Origin: Acanthopleura granulata
Taxonomy: Eukaryota; Mollusca; Polyplacophora; Chitonida; Chitonidae
DNA length: 64,000 bases
NCBI GenBank assembly: GCA_016165875.1
Contig: JABBOT010000080.1
Coordinates: 871,667 to 935,666 of the forward strand
Direction of reading: 5' to 3'
The notes beneath the pieces were generated by a model. That model worked only from the letters and a program-made list of their open reading frames with translations. It was not told where the DNA came from and ran no database searches. This document shows positions 11,136 through 26,100 of this stretch, piece after piece (position 1 is the first letter of the stretch; each line of letters opens with the position of its first letter). The position numbers and the translations under genes were made by a program.

Positions 11136-14100
11136 CTGAAACAACCAGCAGCAACAGGTCAAGCTGTGTATAACTGTACTCATTAGTACTGTCAGGGGGT
11201 AACATGCATTGCTGTTTCACTAAAACGCCAAAAGACAACAGGCAGGATGATGTATCTGGCTGGAGAATACTCCCACACTGGACCAACCTCTATTAAACCT
11301 ACCCTAAATGACCTAAAATTTCATCCATGACTAAGTTGCTCATTTTTGTGATTCTGACGGTTCTACCGATTTTAGCAAGGTGTCCTTAAGTTTGTTCGAA
11401 AGCAACATGATGTCCTGCCACAAAAATGTAAGTTTCAGTACTAAAAGTCATATTTCATAACATTAATTTCCATTAACAAAAATGCTTTTTTTTTTGGATG
11501 AAATTTTAGGTCATTTACAATATTCACAGTCAGTTTACATCGATTTTCTTGAGGATTGTACAGAACTATGATGGATGTTCTGAACTCCAAGCAATTACAT
11601 CAAACATTCTCTTTGTGTGATACACTTGATTAACATCTTTCACAACAGTCGCTGGGAGCAAGTGGTTCAATACTATCAAAGGTTTGGCAGTCACTGTCCA
11701 GTTTTCCAGTTTTGTCCATGAGGACAGGGAGTCTTGCCACGTCACCGGAGACCAGGTTTAGAAATGAGCTGAGGAGGGGATTCCCCCCACCCCCCACCCC
11801 CCAAATGCCACACATTTTAGGGGGAGTTTGAAACTTGTAAACTTCATTCAATGACAGATTCCAGTGAACTCTGCTTTACACCAAAAGTTAGAGCTTTTTC
11901 TAAATTCACAAAGGATCTTTATCTCGAGACTACATGTGCTTATCTAACCATGCATATTTAATGTACTGACATAAAAACAAAAGTAGCAGTTATTGTTTTT
12001 GTGCCTTACCTCAGCGACACTGTTTGGCTCCACATCTGCCACGATGACCGGCATGTCACCCCTCACACTGAATCCGAATCCCTCAGGGCGTCTGTGCAGG
12101 GTGATTGTGCGGGGGGCAGACCACTGAGTCTTCGCACTGAAGATTTTGATTGGACCCTGCAACACAAAAAAAACAACACCAATCAAAGCTGTCCATAAAA
12201 ACCAAGGAATTCTTTAATAACATGTAGGTTTCTGATATGCACATCCCAGACCAGGTAAGTAAGCTTTCCATCAACCCACAACACATCATACCTCTACCAG
12301 TGGCAAAGCAACCAAAACGTGTTGCTGTGCTCATTTGCTAGTTGCACGTACTTGAAGTGCTGTGCAACAGTAAGTCAAGTTGCAGAAGATTCCAAAGTGA
12401 ACCTACCAATCGTTCGAAAATATCTGGGACTTTATGCTTCGGAAGCTCGGGTGGGATCGGGGCCACCTGGTGTTCAACCTGGGCTAAAATCAGCGGCACA
12501 TCAACCAGTTCTGTGAAATCATCTTCTTCCTCAAGTTCAGCAAATTTGGCCAATGTCCTGAAAAACAAAATCAATAACTGAGGGAAGAGACAAGCTAACA
12601 GCAATACATCAGACAGTAACGCTATGTTCACCTAGATTATCTTACAGAGTACAAATCCAGCATGACATCAATCAATATCAATACCTGGACATCTACCCAA
12701 TATGTACATGTGCACGCCAAGGAGTCCCTGCCTCATTACTTTAATGTACTTATGTTTCATGGATTCAAACAATTTCCCTAGAACATGATCTGTCCCAAGT
12801 TGAGGCATTCAGAGGCAAACTTATTTCTTCTCTTTTTTTACAGGAGAAAAATGACAATTCTTCCATCTATTTCATTTCAATACCTTTTTTAAAGAAAATT
12901 ATTATTGGTAACATGTAATAATTATTAATCCATACCCTAATTTTCAAGGCCAACATTTTAAAGACATCACAGTTAAATATCATGTAATAATCCATTAGCA
13001 ATAATCATTATACAACAACATATTATACAGGTGCAACTATACACGTCAAATACGCAGACTTCGGACTAGTGCTGTTCTGTAGATAAATGGCATAACACTG
13101 AGGAATTCTTGATCGGTTATACATGATGGTAGGAGCAAAATATTCCCCCTCTCCACAGATGAAAAACTTGCTAGCACAACAGTAGGGTTTGGAACAACAC
13201 TGCCCAGACAGAACGATTCTGCTGTGTGTCCTCCAGCCTGGTGAAGATTCCCACTCTACTGAGATCTACAATCAATCCGGTAAACACAGACGAGAGGAAT
13301 GCTTTCCTTGTTGTGGACAAGTACTAACCGATCATGAGCATGCCTGAGGATGCCCTGAAATGTGTCAATCTTCCGAAGCTGTTTACAGAGGTTGTGGATA
13401 CGCAGAGCTTCTTCGTGTAGCAATATCGCCTCACGCAGGTGGCCTTTACCTGAAAAATATGGAAGAAATAGCTCCTGCAATAATGTATGCCAAAAAAGGA
13501 GGCAGCCAGAGTGGATTTTTGTCGTTTTAGACCAGGTAGTTTACACACAGGATAACTGGGAAAGAAATGGAAGCACACAGCAGAACTGGCAAACACTCTC
13601 ATGTGGACAGATTCGACTCCAAAATGTACTGCATGCGTGATGTATGGCCTCAGAGGAGGCTTAGGCGATGATCTGCCAGTATTGACAAGGGAGATTACCC
13701 CACCAGACACTTCCTTGTCCTGTATGACTAGCAAAACAAGCCAACAGCCAAGTCTATGCACAAACAACAGCAATTACATACTCTCAACTTTAACTCACAA
13801 GAAAATTTTACACAAGCGAATAGCAATCAAACAGAGAGGGAGAGGAGGGTGGAGGAAAGCCTCACACAATTTTCCAAGTTTACAACCATATCCCTATTGT
13901 CTGCTTACACGTTACTAACGATTTGTCACTAAATTAAGTTTTACAGTACTCTACAAATACATTTTATATCATTAAATGCAATAGGTTTTAAATCCCAGAA
14001 ACAGGATATCTAAATTCGTATCTACATTTGAATACTTCTTAAATGAAAAAAAGTATTATTGACAAATTAAACTCTTCATACCCTGAAGTCTCCTCTGCTC

Positions 14101-17100
14101 CTGTGTGGACGGTGGCTTGGGACACTCCTCAGATAGCACACCGTTGTCATTCTCCAACCTCAGGTTCTCGTACACCTTTTTCAGCTTTTCGTCGTCGTCG
14201 CGATCTTTACAAAACACAAATACAGGGGCTTAAAGCATTTCTACCGGACATCAACTTCAGCTCGTATGTTTGTTTGAAAGCTGGTTTGTGCATTCTTCAG
14301 TACTCAGGGCTTCACTAACTTCCTATTATGGTCAGGATGTTTTGTACACAGCACAGCCGCAATGCCTGCCTAATGCAGGAGTCTGCTACACTGCTCTGCC
14401 TTCTCTGTGAATTTCTTTGAATACTGAGAAAATCATTATCACTTGGCATTCACACCCTTAAGATGTTTTGAATTTTCAGCTTGGGTAGTGTGAAAAATGA
14501 TGCGAGTAAATTCATTTAAGCTAAATCCTCAACACAAAGGGCGGGTAAAGTACAAATTCAGATGCAATTTGAAGACAATTTTTGAGATTTTGAAGACTAA
14601 AGTTCATTAATCAGGTACAGGCACATTTGAACTTCAGAGAAATTTTAAAACAGTTTGCCCAAATTGGATGACATTCCTTTCACGTACCAACAAATGCACT
14701 GGTCCGAGTTAGGGTATGTCCAGAATAGCACCATTATCCCTTAACTGTCCTAATGACAGCAGGTGTCACTGGCTCATATGAACTGGCTCACAATGTAGTC
14801 AGATTTACCCATCAACCCACGTTATTTTGTTACCGACACTGTCACCTCTGAGGGTTCAAACTTCATGGACCTTTCTCAGCTATTAATAAAGAACACACAT
14901 TTGACCAATCTTAGTCAACAGTGTTTCAAGTTGATCAACCGGATGTCCCACACATTTATTACACATGTTCAATCGCTCTGTGATGTCATGACGTCACAAT
15001 TGCTTTAACTGGGAATGGAATGAAAAGTAAAGTTGTCACCAGAAGAGGTGGTGGGACATGGAATGTGGTGGGTCCAGCCACTACCTATAACATGTCTAGC
15101 TATGGTTGCTTAAGTTACCAGCCTTCAGGCCCCCGTGATATTCCTGCTGACTACAGAGAGTGTACTATGATTAATACTGGACAACTGGACAACTTCATTT
15201 TACTGTAGCCTGTATGTGTTCGAAGTTCTGTAGTTTATTTATGCTCACTGGTTGGCACTTAACACCTCATTACTCATGCAGAGGAAAGGTTTCTGGGTGG
15301 GAGGAACTGGAAAATGAGGGATAAACTAATGTGCTTCACCAAGTAACTGATAAATGTAGTGTCTGGGAACCAGTGAAGCCGTGAGAACTAAATTATAACA
15401 TGTGACACTGATCCAGTGAGGGCCAGCTTTAACTATCTACAGCAGAGGGGGCCCTCAACATTCTGTCAGCCTCCCTCAAAAGCACAGATTTCTGAGTGAC
15501 TGGATGCAGGATCACAAGGTTACCTTTCTGCTCCAGAAGACCTGTAGCAATGTAGAAGTGAGAAAGGGCCAGGTAATACTGGGATTTGACCATCACCATA
15601 GAGACCCACGAGTAGGGGAGGTATTCCTTCACCGGCGACGTGTACATGATCTTGTGGGTTTCGTCATACATTTGAGACACCTAGAAAAAAACAAAGAGTA
15701 TTTCTTTATAGAATATTTATTTTATTTATTTGATTGGTGTTTTACACCATACTCAAGAATATTTCACTATATACGACGGCAGCCAGCATTATGGTGGGAG
15801 GAAATGGGGCAGAGGCCGGGGGAAACCCAGGACCATCCGCAGGTTGCTGACAGACCTTCCCACGTACGGCCGGAGAGGAAGCCAGCATGAACTGGTCTTG
15901 AACTCACAGCGACCTCATTGGTGGGAGGCTTCGGGTCATTGTGCTGCAATAGCGCTCTTTATAGAGTACTTCACTTGTACAATGACAGTCAGTGTCATTG
16001 GTGGAATTGGCGTGCCTGGGGAATACAACAAGCCCGTGGGAGGAGGTCAAAATATTAAAGTCTTGAATACTTGAATGTTAAGGCTGCTCTAGAATACATT
16101 TAAAATGCCCACAGTAAAAACATGGCAGGAAGTCAACACAAAGAAATCAATATCAATAAAAACAGAAAGAAATTGTCCTTGCTCAAAACATTGCAGAAAC
16201 TTTATTTGAGAAGATGATTAATGAAATAAAAAAACCTCCAATTGACACCGTGCAACATCCTTGAAGGAAGAGTGAAAATATTTAGCGTCCTTGAGGAAAA
16301 CAGTTCACTAGCCTCAGCAAACTTTTAAACCTTGCGATATACAAGCCGTTGTTTTAATATGGGAGGCATAGTTGGATATCAAAAGAATGACATCTTACGT
16401 TTGGACAAGCTGGAACCACAGCTTCTAAAACTACAGTGTCACAATCTCAAGCCTCTGCCTGCTGACTGAGTGAATATAAATTAACATGCGTAAAGTTTGT
16501 CCTCACCATGGCAGCCTCTTGAGCAACCCTCAGGTAACTGAGGATCCCCTCAGGGACACCTCCTAGTATCCTCATTTCCAGGGTACATTCCTGAGCCTGG
16601 GCCTACCAACATAAAAAAAGCTTACTAGTAGATATCATCATCAAATATCTGATAGCTTATATACATGTACACTGTACATGTTCTGTCCTATAATTAAAAA
16701 AAAAACTTTCAAAGGACAATGTTAAACATATGTTTATCAAAACTAAAAAAATCTATGAATATGTATCTGTATATCATGGATTTTATTCAAATCTAAACAA
16801 AGGAATTTTCAGATGCAGTTTTTAATGGTCTTTCCACTCAATATATCTTCATTTTTGAGTGGTCTATCACTTTAGGTAATCCTGCAAACAGAGCTGGGCA
16901 GAGATATATGAAGAAGCTGTACTTGATTGGCTGACAGGCTGATCCCTCACCTGAGCAGGTGTATTATTGGAAGTCAATCCGAGTACAAGTAAAACCTCTT
17001 AGCCATTCCATGAGATACACAGACTGGGTACAGGTCATTAGTCTAGGCCACAATCAATACCACTAATTATATCACAGTCAGCCTCAATCAGCTGCTCAAA

Positions 17101-20100
17101 CTAGCTCACGTTGCACAAGTTAACTCCCTGCTTTTAATTGATGGGGTTTTTTTTTTCGTCCAGCTACCTGGATCACTCGATCATTTTGTTATCACCTGCT
17201 ACTGATTACAAGCTAAAGACTACAAGCATGCAGTCAGGCAGAACTGACTGAAGCCATATATACATCATTGATCATGCTCATTGATGGAGGTTTCAGGTTT
17301 GCTCGTTTTATACTAATTCAGCTATGAAGTGATTATTTTGTTTACCTCTATGTATGGTCTCAAAGTCAGAGTGACCCACAAAAATCTGACTTCTTTAAAG
17401 ATACCTGTACAGACATGTACATCACACCATGTAAACCTGACTGAGAAAACTTGAGAAGTCTTCACTATTTACTATCATCTTGTGAACTGATACCATGTGA
17501 TGAGGACCAGGAATGTCTTAGTCTAGTGTTTCTACTCACCAGCATTAGGTATACCAGAGCACTGAGCGTCTGCGGTCTCATGTCCATGCTGGGAGCATGG
17601 CTAAAGTTGTTGTGAAGGTGGCGAAACGCTCCTGCTGCCCTCTCAAAGTTACGAATAGCTTTTTCAAGACAGCCAATGGTGGTGCGATCCTACAAAGTGA
17701 GAGAAGTAGGGATTACTTCTGAGTACCCTGAAGACAGACAGAGGGAACATATTGGGAATCCACACCATCTGTAGACCACCAACAACCACTGACTTTCAAA
17801 TTAATATTACTACCTAATAAACTGTCTAATCATTGACATAATAAACAATTTTTTGACATTTTCAAGAATATAGGTAACTTTCTAAAATAAAATGAGTCTT
17901 TTCATTTCATCAAAATCATGTAACAATTAAAAGTTTTCAATCAACAATCAACAGTAACAAACACTTGAAAGATAATCTCAAACTATATGTTACTGGGCTT
18001 TGCACAATGTCCATGTTTTCAAGTCAGAAGGCTTCTGAATGAAAAAAAGGATGAACTTTTTTTATTTTACTGTTTATAAATGGATGTGTTTGAGTCACTT
18101 CCAGGAGTTCTTACAGATAGAGAAGTCATGTCATAAGGTCTGAGCAAATCTATGGATTAAAACAGAAACAAAAGTAAGATGCAGACAAAGGATCTAGGAG
18201 ACACAAAATGCTCTGTAGGAAGTAAACAGACTGACTTCGTTGATTACTTTACAGCTGATACTGCCATGTCTATGTCAGATTTCCGGCTGGGCACAGATCT
18301 TCTCAATTTGCCTTCAATAATTGGCAGAATAAGCCCACCATTAACACAGCTACTCATCACACACACCCACATTGATTTCTAAGTGCCAAATATCCTGTTG
18401 TATTTTTTGGCTTTTTTGTTAAGTTTGGGCAAATTTTCCACGCTGAAAGTTTCCGTTAACTTCCGAGCACAACTTCAAAACGTATGTTTATCTAAATTAT
18501 TCAATAGATCTTTGTCTTGGTTTTATGAAGTCAGCTTTTCTCCACCCATTTCCTTTCTGTTAATAACCAAGAACAAAACACCGAGGAAAACTCTTTGCTA
18601 ACTTATCCAATAGCCTAGAAAAAAAGCCTTTTTTTTCATACGCTTTATTTTTAACACATAGAAATTTATTTGCCCTCAAAGGAATCAATACTCATTTTAG
18701 GAGCTAAATGAATGGCCAACATTCTTATAAGTGTTTACCAATGTAATCAACACTGTAGGCAGAAATTAAACCAGACAATTAACACTAAATCTCAACATGT
18801 ATGCCCACTGTGAACTGTTTCTGTCATAAATACTTGAGCCACATGTAACATTTCCTGGTAAATGAAATGTTTCTCGAACATGTAGAATACTACTCAAAAC
18901 AAGAATTCAGTATTTCTTTCACCAAACATTTCTCCTTTGAGTTTCGGAATAACACAGTATGTGGCTATGTCAAACAAAAAATACTTCTATAATTTTCTCG
19001 AAAAAGGATAGAACAGCCCAAAACAGAAATGATCTGTGACTTGTACAATGAACAGTTTTAATTAGAAAAGTTAGAAAACTGTTTACTGACACGTTTAAGT
19101 TTCATCTTATTTCTTAAGTAAACACTACACCACAATTTTCTTTTTCTTCCATTTCTTTTAGTGAGTAGTTATAAAACACCACTTTGTTTGTTAGAACATT
19201 GAAATGCTCTGTCAGATTTGCTCCTTCATCTATACCACTATAGTGGTGTGTTATCAGTAAAAAGACTGTTGAACTAGGAAGTACTTAAAATTCCTCCAAA
19301 ATATTGCCCTGAAATGGGTTGAGGGCCATGGCAGAACACTTCTCTAATACAAGATGTGGGGGTTAGGTGTTAGACTGACTGTACCCAATGACCCCATGAG
19401 GCCTCAGGGTAAGAGCTTCCCTTGCACCAGGGGCAGGTATTACTGCTTCTGTCACCGGAACCACTGATAAGCACCCCAACTGGTAGGGAGAGTGAGTAAT
19501 GTGATGTTGTCAGGAGTCACCTGTACCCTTTCCGTGACAAGCGCTCAATCTTACCTGTTTACACGCAATCTGTGTGTAGAGCGCTGCGATGTTGAAGAGG
19601 ATGCTGCCCTTCTCATAGCCCACTGTGCGCTGAGTGTGTGGTACGCCAGTTAGCGAGTCGAACCTGGGCACAAAGAGAGAAAGCACACACAGGCGTCAGT
19701 CAAGTTTGACCCCGATACAAACAGCTTGTGTCAGAGGAATTAGCGAGTTTACTCAAAATGTCCTGGCCCTGAGGAATGTCAGTCATGCTGCTCTGTACCT
19801 TCCTTTCATTCGGCAATCACAGCTCCCAGCCACCATACACACAGTAACAACAGGTAAAGGCAAACAACAACAACACTCATCGCATGGCACCCACAACCTG
19901 ACTGTCACTTCTAACTAGCGTTTTCTTTTTTCCATCTATTGCATGTTTGTGCCAAGACACCAAACAAAGCACGTTTCAGCCACACGGAGCAGTCGACATG
20001 TTGAGTCTATTTCAGAGAGGGTAAAAATATGAATCAGTCATTGTACAACGAATTCAACTTCTTTTTAAAAACAAATACTTTCAGTGACCAATCATTACTC

Positions 20101-23100
20101 ATCTGACCACAGATATTTGAATGCAATAAAAAGACCCACAGGGAGTCATTGCCATTTCAGTGTCCATAGACAGGGGCTGGTCTTAACTGAAAGACATCAT
20201 TGAGATCCTCCGACACGAAATGCAAGTACCTGTGGGGAAAGAAACTGGATACAAACAGGCAAATGTCCATGAATTCCTGAAACTGGGATGAGAAACACTG
20301 AACAAAACTGAAGTTATTCTGCAGGTTCTCTTTTTTTTAATGTCATATAATGCTAAACAACACCTCAAGCTATCAACTTCTGACATTCGTACGAATGGAC
20401 ATTTATTTATACAGCAATGGTTAGATTCATGAATGGAAAACATCCCAATGCCCACGTTCGTGTACCTGACGTCCCAATGAACTTTAAAAATACAGAGGAA
20501 CCAACTATACGGTCCCAAAGTCAAGCACGCTTTCAAATCACTCTGACATCTGTCTGTAATCACATCAGGATTGATTGCCATCAAAATTAACATCAAAGCT
20601 AAAGCATATGACCACAACCTAACAGGATTTTGTTCTTGCTGACACCTTAGTCTTACGCCTTGAAGGCTTCTTTAGCTTCTATTCTATTACTTTCTACATA
20701 TTAATGTGGTTTCTTTGCAAAAGTAGAGGCTTTAAAATCTTTAAATGTGATCATTTCCATTTCTGTTATCAAAGAGGGCCTCTGCTCGAGATTAACAATT
20801 CCTGTAACATATGAGGTACATGTACACATCACAATATCTTATACATCTAAATGGATATCTAAGGACTGTAACCAAATACATAAGCATTTACTAGAACCTG
20901 CGAATTTATAATACTGTCATGGCAATACATCTCTGTTCTTTCTCAGAGAGATAATCCACTCGATGACCATAGAGATCTTGGTTAAGACCAGCTGTCGGAA
21001 ACACATGTCTCAGTCAGGCACTCAGTTTAATCCTGTGACACACAGCTAATCTTCATATCTCGTCTGTCCCCAGATGAATTATACATGTATCGCTATGCTA
21101 AGAAAAAGGGATAATCTACAAAGCCGCTTGGCAAGGTCCCAACTGTGGAGCAGGCTGTGAAATATCTCACTCTGCAGAGATTTGGACTGCAGCCAAACAC
21201 ACAGCAAAACAGAAAACCACTGAGAATGGGAGAAATACTGGCATTCCATCGAAAAGTTTCACAACAAAGATTAAAACACGTGCCAACAAAGACTAAAATT
21301 GTAGTAACGTAGTGCCACAACACTCTGTCCCATTGAATGACCAGCAGAAATGCTGATCAGAGAATTAAGTACCTGGTATAATAGTGTTAGGCCTTGTCCT
21401 AATATTACCGACTTCCTCACGATCTGTCCAGATCAACACATACAAAATATGATCACAACCTTTAGTATTTCAAAATTATCACGGTGGCTGGCAATGTGCA
21501 CACACATAAAGACTACACGTTTGTTTGAGGGACATTTCATTGATCAAAGCGAAAGACAAATACTGGAACACATTTCCTTGAAAGTTAGAATAGCTCTCTG
21601 GGACCCATCTTACAAAGAGGTTGTGAAGTTTCATCAAACTTAACTGCCATGGCCTTTTATCTCTACAGTTCATGGGATCGTGGCTATTAAGTTTGACATA
21701 ACTTGCACCTTGTTTGTAAAATGAGCACCTAGACATTCACTGTCACAACAGTGCAGACGGCCAATTAATCACTAATTCAGCCAATGATTAGTCTATTCAG
21801 GATTTCACACACAGTTGTACATGTATGTACATCTGATTCCAACAACTACAACAAAATGCCTTGGTTCCATTTCTTTGAGGATGATACCCCTGTGAGGATC
21901 ACGGCCCATTTACGTCAGGGAATACAGAACTTGTGATAGAAATTTAAAACACTGCAAATAAAACACAACCAAATACTTGCTTGTGTGAGACTCCATAAAT
22001 ATGATATACAGTAGATCTAAGATATATGCCATTCTTTCATGCTAACTTTTCTGACTGCATTGTACACTAACCTGGATCTCAGTCTTTTCCCTCGTAGTGT
22101 TGTTAAAATGTCAAGCTTTGTGCTACAATGACAGGATCTTTAACTGTGTTTAATTATGTTGCTTTGTAACTGTTGCATTTTGAAATCACTCACCAGAGTT
22201 GCAATGCTCTATTTGTGTGTACTGGGCAGTGTCCACAAAGAGATACGTTCATGGAACATGTTTATTAAAGACCATAAGGTACACATTTAATACATGGATA
22301 AACAATGTGTTGGGAATCTAAAACATGAACAAAAGTATGCTCTAACAGCTGACTAACTCACCAAGTAAAATGTATGCCTATCCGTCTGTCAGGAGGGAAG
22401 AACCGTTTCTCCATGAAGTAAAGCTGGTTGTAGTACTGGAACAGGAGATCCACCCCAGTCTCGTCACGCACAGGGGTTCGCACCGCCTGAAGATACACAC
22501 ACATTGTACACATGCACATGTAGGAATGCCTTGTTGACAAATGGAATTTACATGTACCATCTGCTTATTTAGTTATTTACCTTGCCAAACAACTCTAAAA
22601 CATTCAGACATAAAACTCCACTATGAACCACAAATGCAAACTACAATTCTGTGACCATATCTCGCGAAAACTGTACTACATATTCTAATGTAATAGTGCT
22701 TTATTTCAAAGATGCTGCAGTTTATAGTTGCTGTTGTCATGTTTAATTGCAATCAGGCTTGTATGAACAGAGAGCTACAGTGCGAATTGCTGCACTGCCT
22801 TCATAACAGCTGAAAATATGCAACCCACCCTTAGTAATATCTTTCCTCAAGGGTTTGTTGTATCTGATGTTATCATATTGTACCTGACCTTGTAACACAG
22901 ATTTCTACATAGCACATGTATACCTGAGAGTGAACTCGCAACTCTCTGGCTGTAGAAGTCTTTAGATATTTGCTGTCCTAATAATCACTGTCCAAATTAG
23001 ACAATGAACATTCAAATGTAATATCTGGTCAGAAAGCTACATGCTTTCACCTCACAGCTCAGTTAACACCATGAAGGTTTACAGCTGTTAATGTGAAAAA

Positions 23101-26100
23101 TGTGCCCAATGTAGACAAGGTCAAACATTTTCTTTAAGTAGGAGGCTAACTTTGGCCCCCTATCGCAGTGGACTGGCAGCTCCTTCAGATGCCGGGCCTG
23201 CTTTTGCTACAAATTGAGAGGCCACTTCTTTCTCTATGAGTTCAGCCTTGTCCTTGGAAGAAAACCGTAAGGCAATTAGAGAAACATTTCCAATCTCCTT
23301 CTAAAACCCTTGAGCATTATGTGGTAGCATTCTGGTGGCTGTGAAGAACCAGGAAGAAGAAGTGCACCCATCTGTCAAGCTCTTTTAACTTTGGACTTTA
23401 TTTTAGGGTGGGTCCATTCTCAGAGGTTCATCTGCCAACCCTGTTCTGAGACAGCCTTTCATTCATCATTGCAATGGCTGGTCAGCCTCATCTGATCAAG
23501 CTGCTTTAACTGTCTGGGTTCCATTACCAGTCTGGGTTCCATTACCTTTCAGATGTTATGAATAAATGCTGACCACAGACATGATCACATACTGCTTTCC
23601 ACATTTAAAACACATATACTTTAACTGAGGCAATTGAAAAGAATTTATCATCCAGCCCTGTTGTAACTAAGGCAAAGTATCAATGTAGCAATTTTATAAA
23701 TATTAGCTTCTTGGTCTGTGTTATTACCTGTCTGATGTCCATTAACTCCTGAATCTCTCTTTCATATGTCTCCCCATCTTCACTGTAATGCTCCAAAATA
23801 AAATCCTAAGAGCAACAAAAGTTATTCAGTGAAAATCAATACTGTATATAACACTTGCAGAAATGTGTATGCATGGACTCATTTCTCTGTCCACAAATGA
23901 AACATAGCACATACGCATTTAAAATACAAACATGCCTCCCACATTCCAAATTTCCATTTCAATGCAAGACACATCCACATAGTTTTTCTTGATTTATTAG
24001 ATTGTGGAATTCATCCAAAGCATTTTTTTATTCATATGCAAAAAACAGAATTGATTAACTGCACACACCTTGACAGGAACTTTAAAGTCCACTTCCTTTG
24101 TTTCCTTCAGTCCCATGGGAATCATAGGAATACTGGCAGCAACGCTGGAGAGGAAACAGAAATATTAAGTGTTGTACAAAAATGAACCAACAGTAACTAT
24201 GTGGTTCAACATCCATGGACAAGCAAAACAAGGGCACTACCCTTTTCACGGATACATGGATCATTCACGACAATAAATGTGTATAAGTAATACGGGACAG
24301 GTTTTCATATTAGTGAACCACTAAACTAAAACTATCAGGCAAAACGGTGGGACTTAGTGCTATACACAGGTGTGAGCTTGCATCTAGTCATCAGCTGTAC
24401 CCTAGGAGAGACATGTACACTTACATTACACATACTGTAACTATCCTGAAAGATCACCCCAAAAAATGCATTTTTGGAGGCCGCTAAATGCCACAACATA
24501 TTCCCTTTTGTGCTGAAAACTGCATTTTGCAGCAGAATAGTACCCCATTTTCCAAACAAACCTCAAAACACCTTTTCTGCAAAAAGGATTTATTTAAAAA
24601 AATCATTTAGGGTAATCCTGCTTATAACTGTCACACAGATGGATTATCTCATCTGATATGCTGTTTAGTGCGGCTTTCAACATCAAGTGGTCCAATCCTA
24701 ATGGCCGATCCTCGTCTCATTCTAATCTCGACACCTATTTATTTACATGTATACTATTGGTGGAACTTTTGCAAAACTCGAAGTGAATTTTTCTTAATTT
24801 TCTTTCCAAATTGTGTTATGTTTGCTACAACTTGGAAAATAACTCAGCTACGGGAAGTTTTTTGAAGGTGGCCCTAGCCTCACAGATGCTGGACATGCAG
24901 GCACACAACAATGATGCAATACCAGGGAGGTGTCTAATATCCCGGCCAGATGGAGTTAGTGTTGTCCCCAAACCATAGTACAGAGCAGATTACACATGAA
25001 CCAGCTCCTACCCTTCTTACCAAGCTTCATGTCCAGCGTCCGATTCCACAAAGAAATTTTTGACTTAAGCCAAAACGTGAAACTCAGTTTTACAATTTAC
25101 AGGATACTTGCTTATTTTCAAATTTGTATAGCTTATGCATCGGCATAATATCCATGTACAAGCATCAACCAAGCCTTCATTTAAAACTTTTAAGAATATT
25201 TAATTTTATTAAGTTTCAAAAATTTTACTTCAGTATAAAATTGCTTTGTGGAATCCACCCATGACAATAAATATGGCTTGGGTACTTACAGTGTACCTAC
25301 AAGTACATCTCGTACTGATTAACCTATTAATGGTCACCTATAAATTAGGTGAATTATTTGAATTAGGTTAATTATTTGAAACAATTTCCACACGGTGTTC
25401 ATTCCAAATATACCACCATGCACTTTAACATGTGCAGAGTTTATAAAAAGAGGCAAAGAGTTCCAACAGCAGGATGACTTCACCACGCCAATGACTATCT
25501 AAAGGGACACTACCACACACACACAAATATACGAACAGTTTTGGGTTACATGAATACTTGTATGTCCATGTGTGCCATTGAGACTGTAGCAGTTGACTAC
25601 CAGCAAATAATCTGTATTATCCTTACTGTGAAGATCATCACAATATAAATCCTCATATTCATCAATACAGTCTTAATCAAGCTACAGCCGTATATACAGA
25701 TGGTTACATTTATTTGAGAATAATATTAATCACATCACTTGTGGTGACATATCTGATACCCCACATGCACATTCAAACATGACATGCACATGTCCATGCC
25801 AACATGTACTAGTAAACTGTCCAATAAACTGGAGACATAACTCTTTCTTCTCTTTCTATCTTTCTTCTCACTTCACCACAGGAATTTTGTCCAACAAGTT
25901 ATATACATTAACATATTCAGCTATCTGGCAAATAACTCTAATCATACTTTCAGCATCATTAAGTATACTGTATCCTCTTGAAAAAGCAGCACAATGATAT
26001 AAATAGTTGAGAAATATATATTTTTACACATGATGCATTCTGTACAACACACATGCGTATCTGGCATAGTATATTTAGGTATACAAATGCTTGGACTGAA

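Noticed and set aside
13329..15524. Direct joining of exon 10 to exon 12
   Set aside because: It keeps the frame, and I used it at first, but the family has about 40 more residues here. The 123-nt exon at 14204-14082 supplies them with correct phases and the conserved QQRR-like end.
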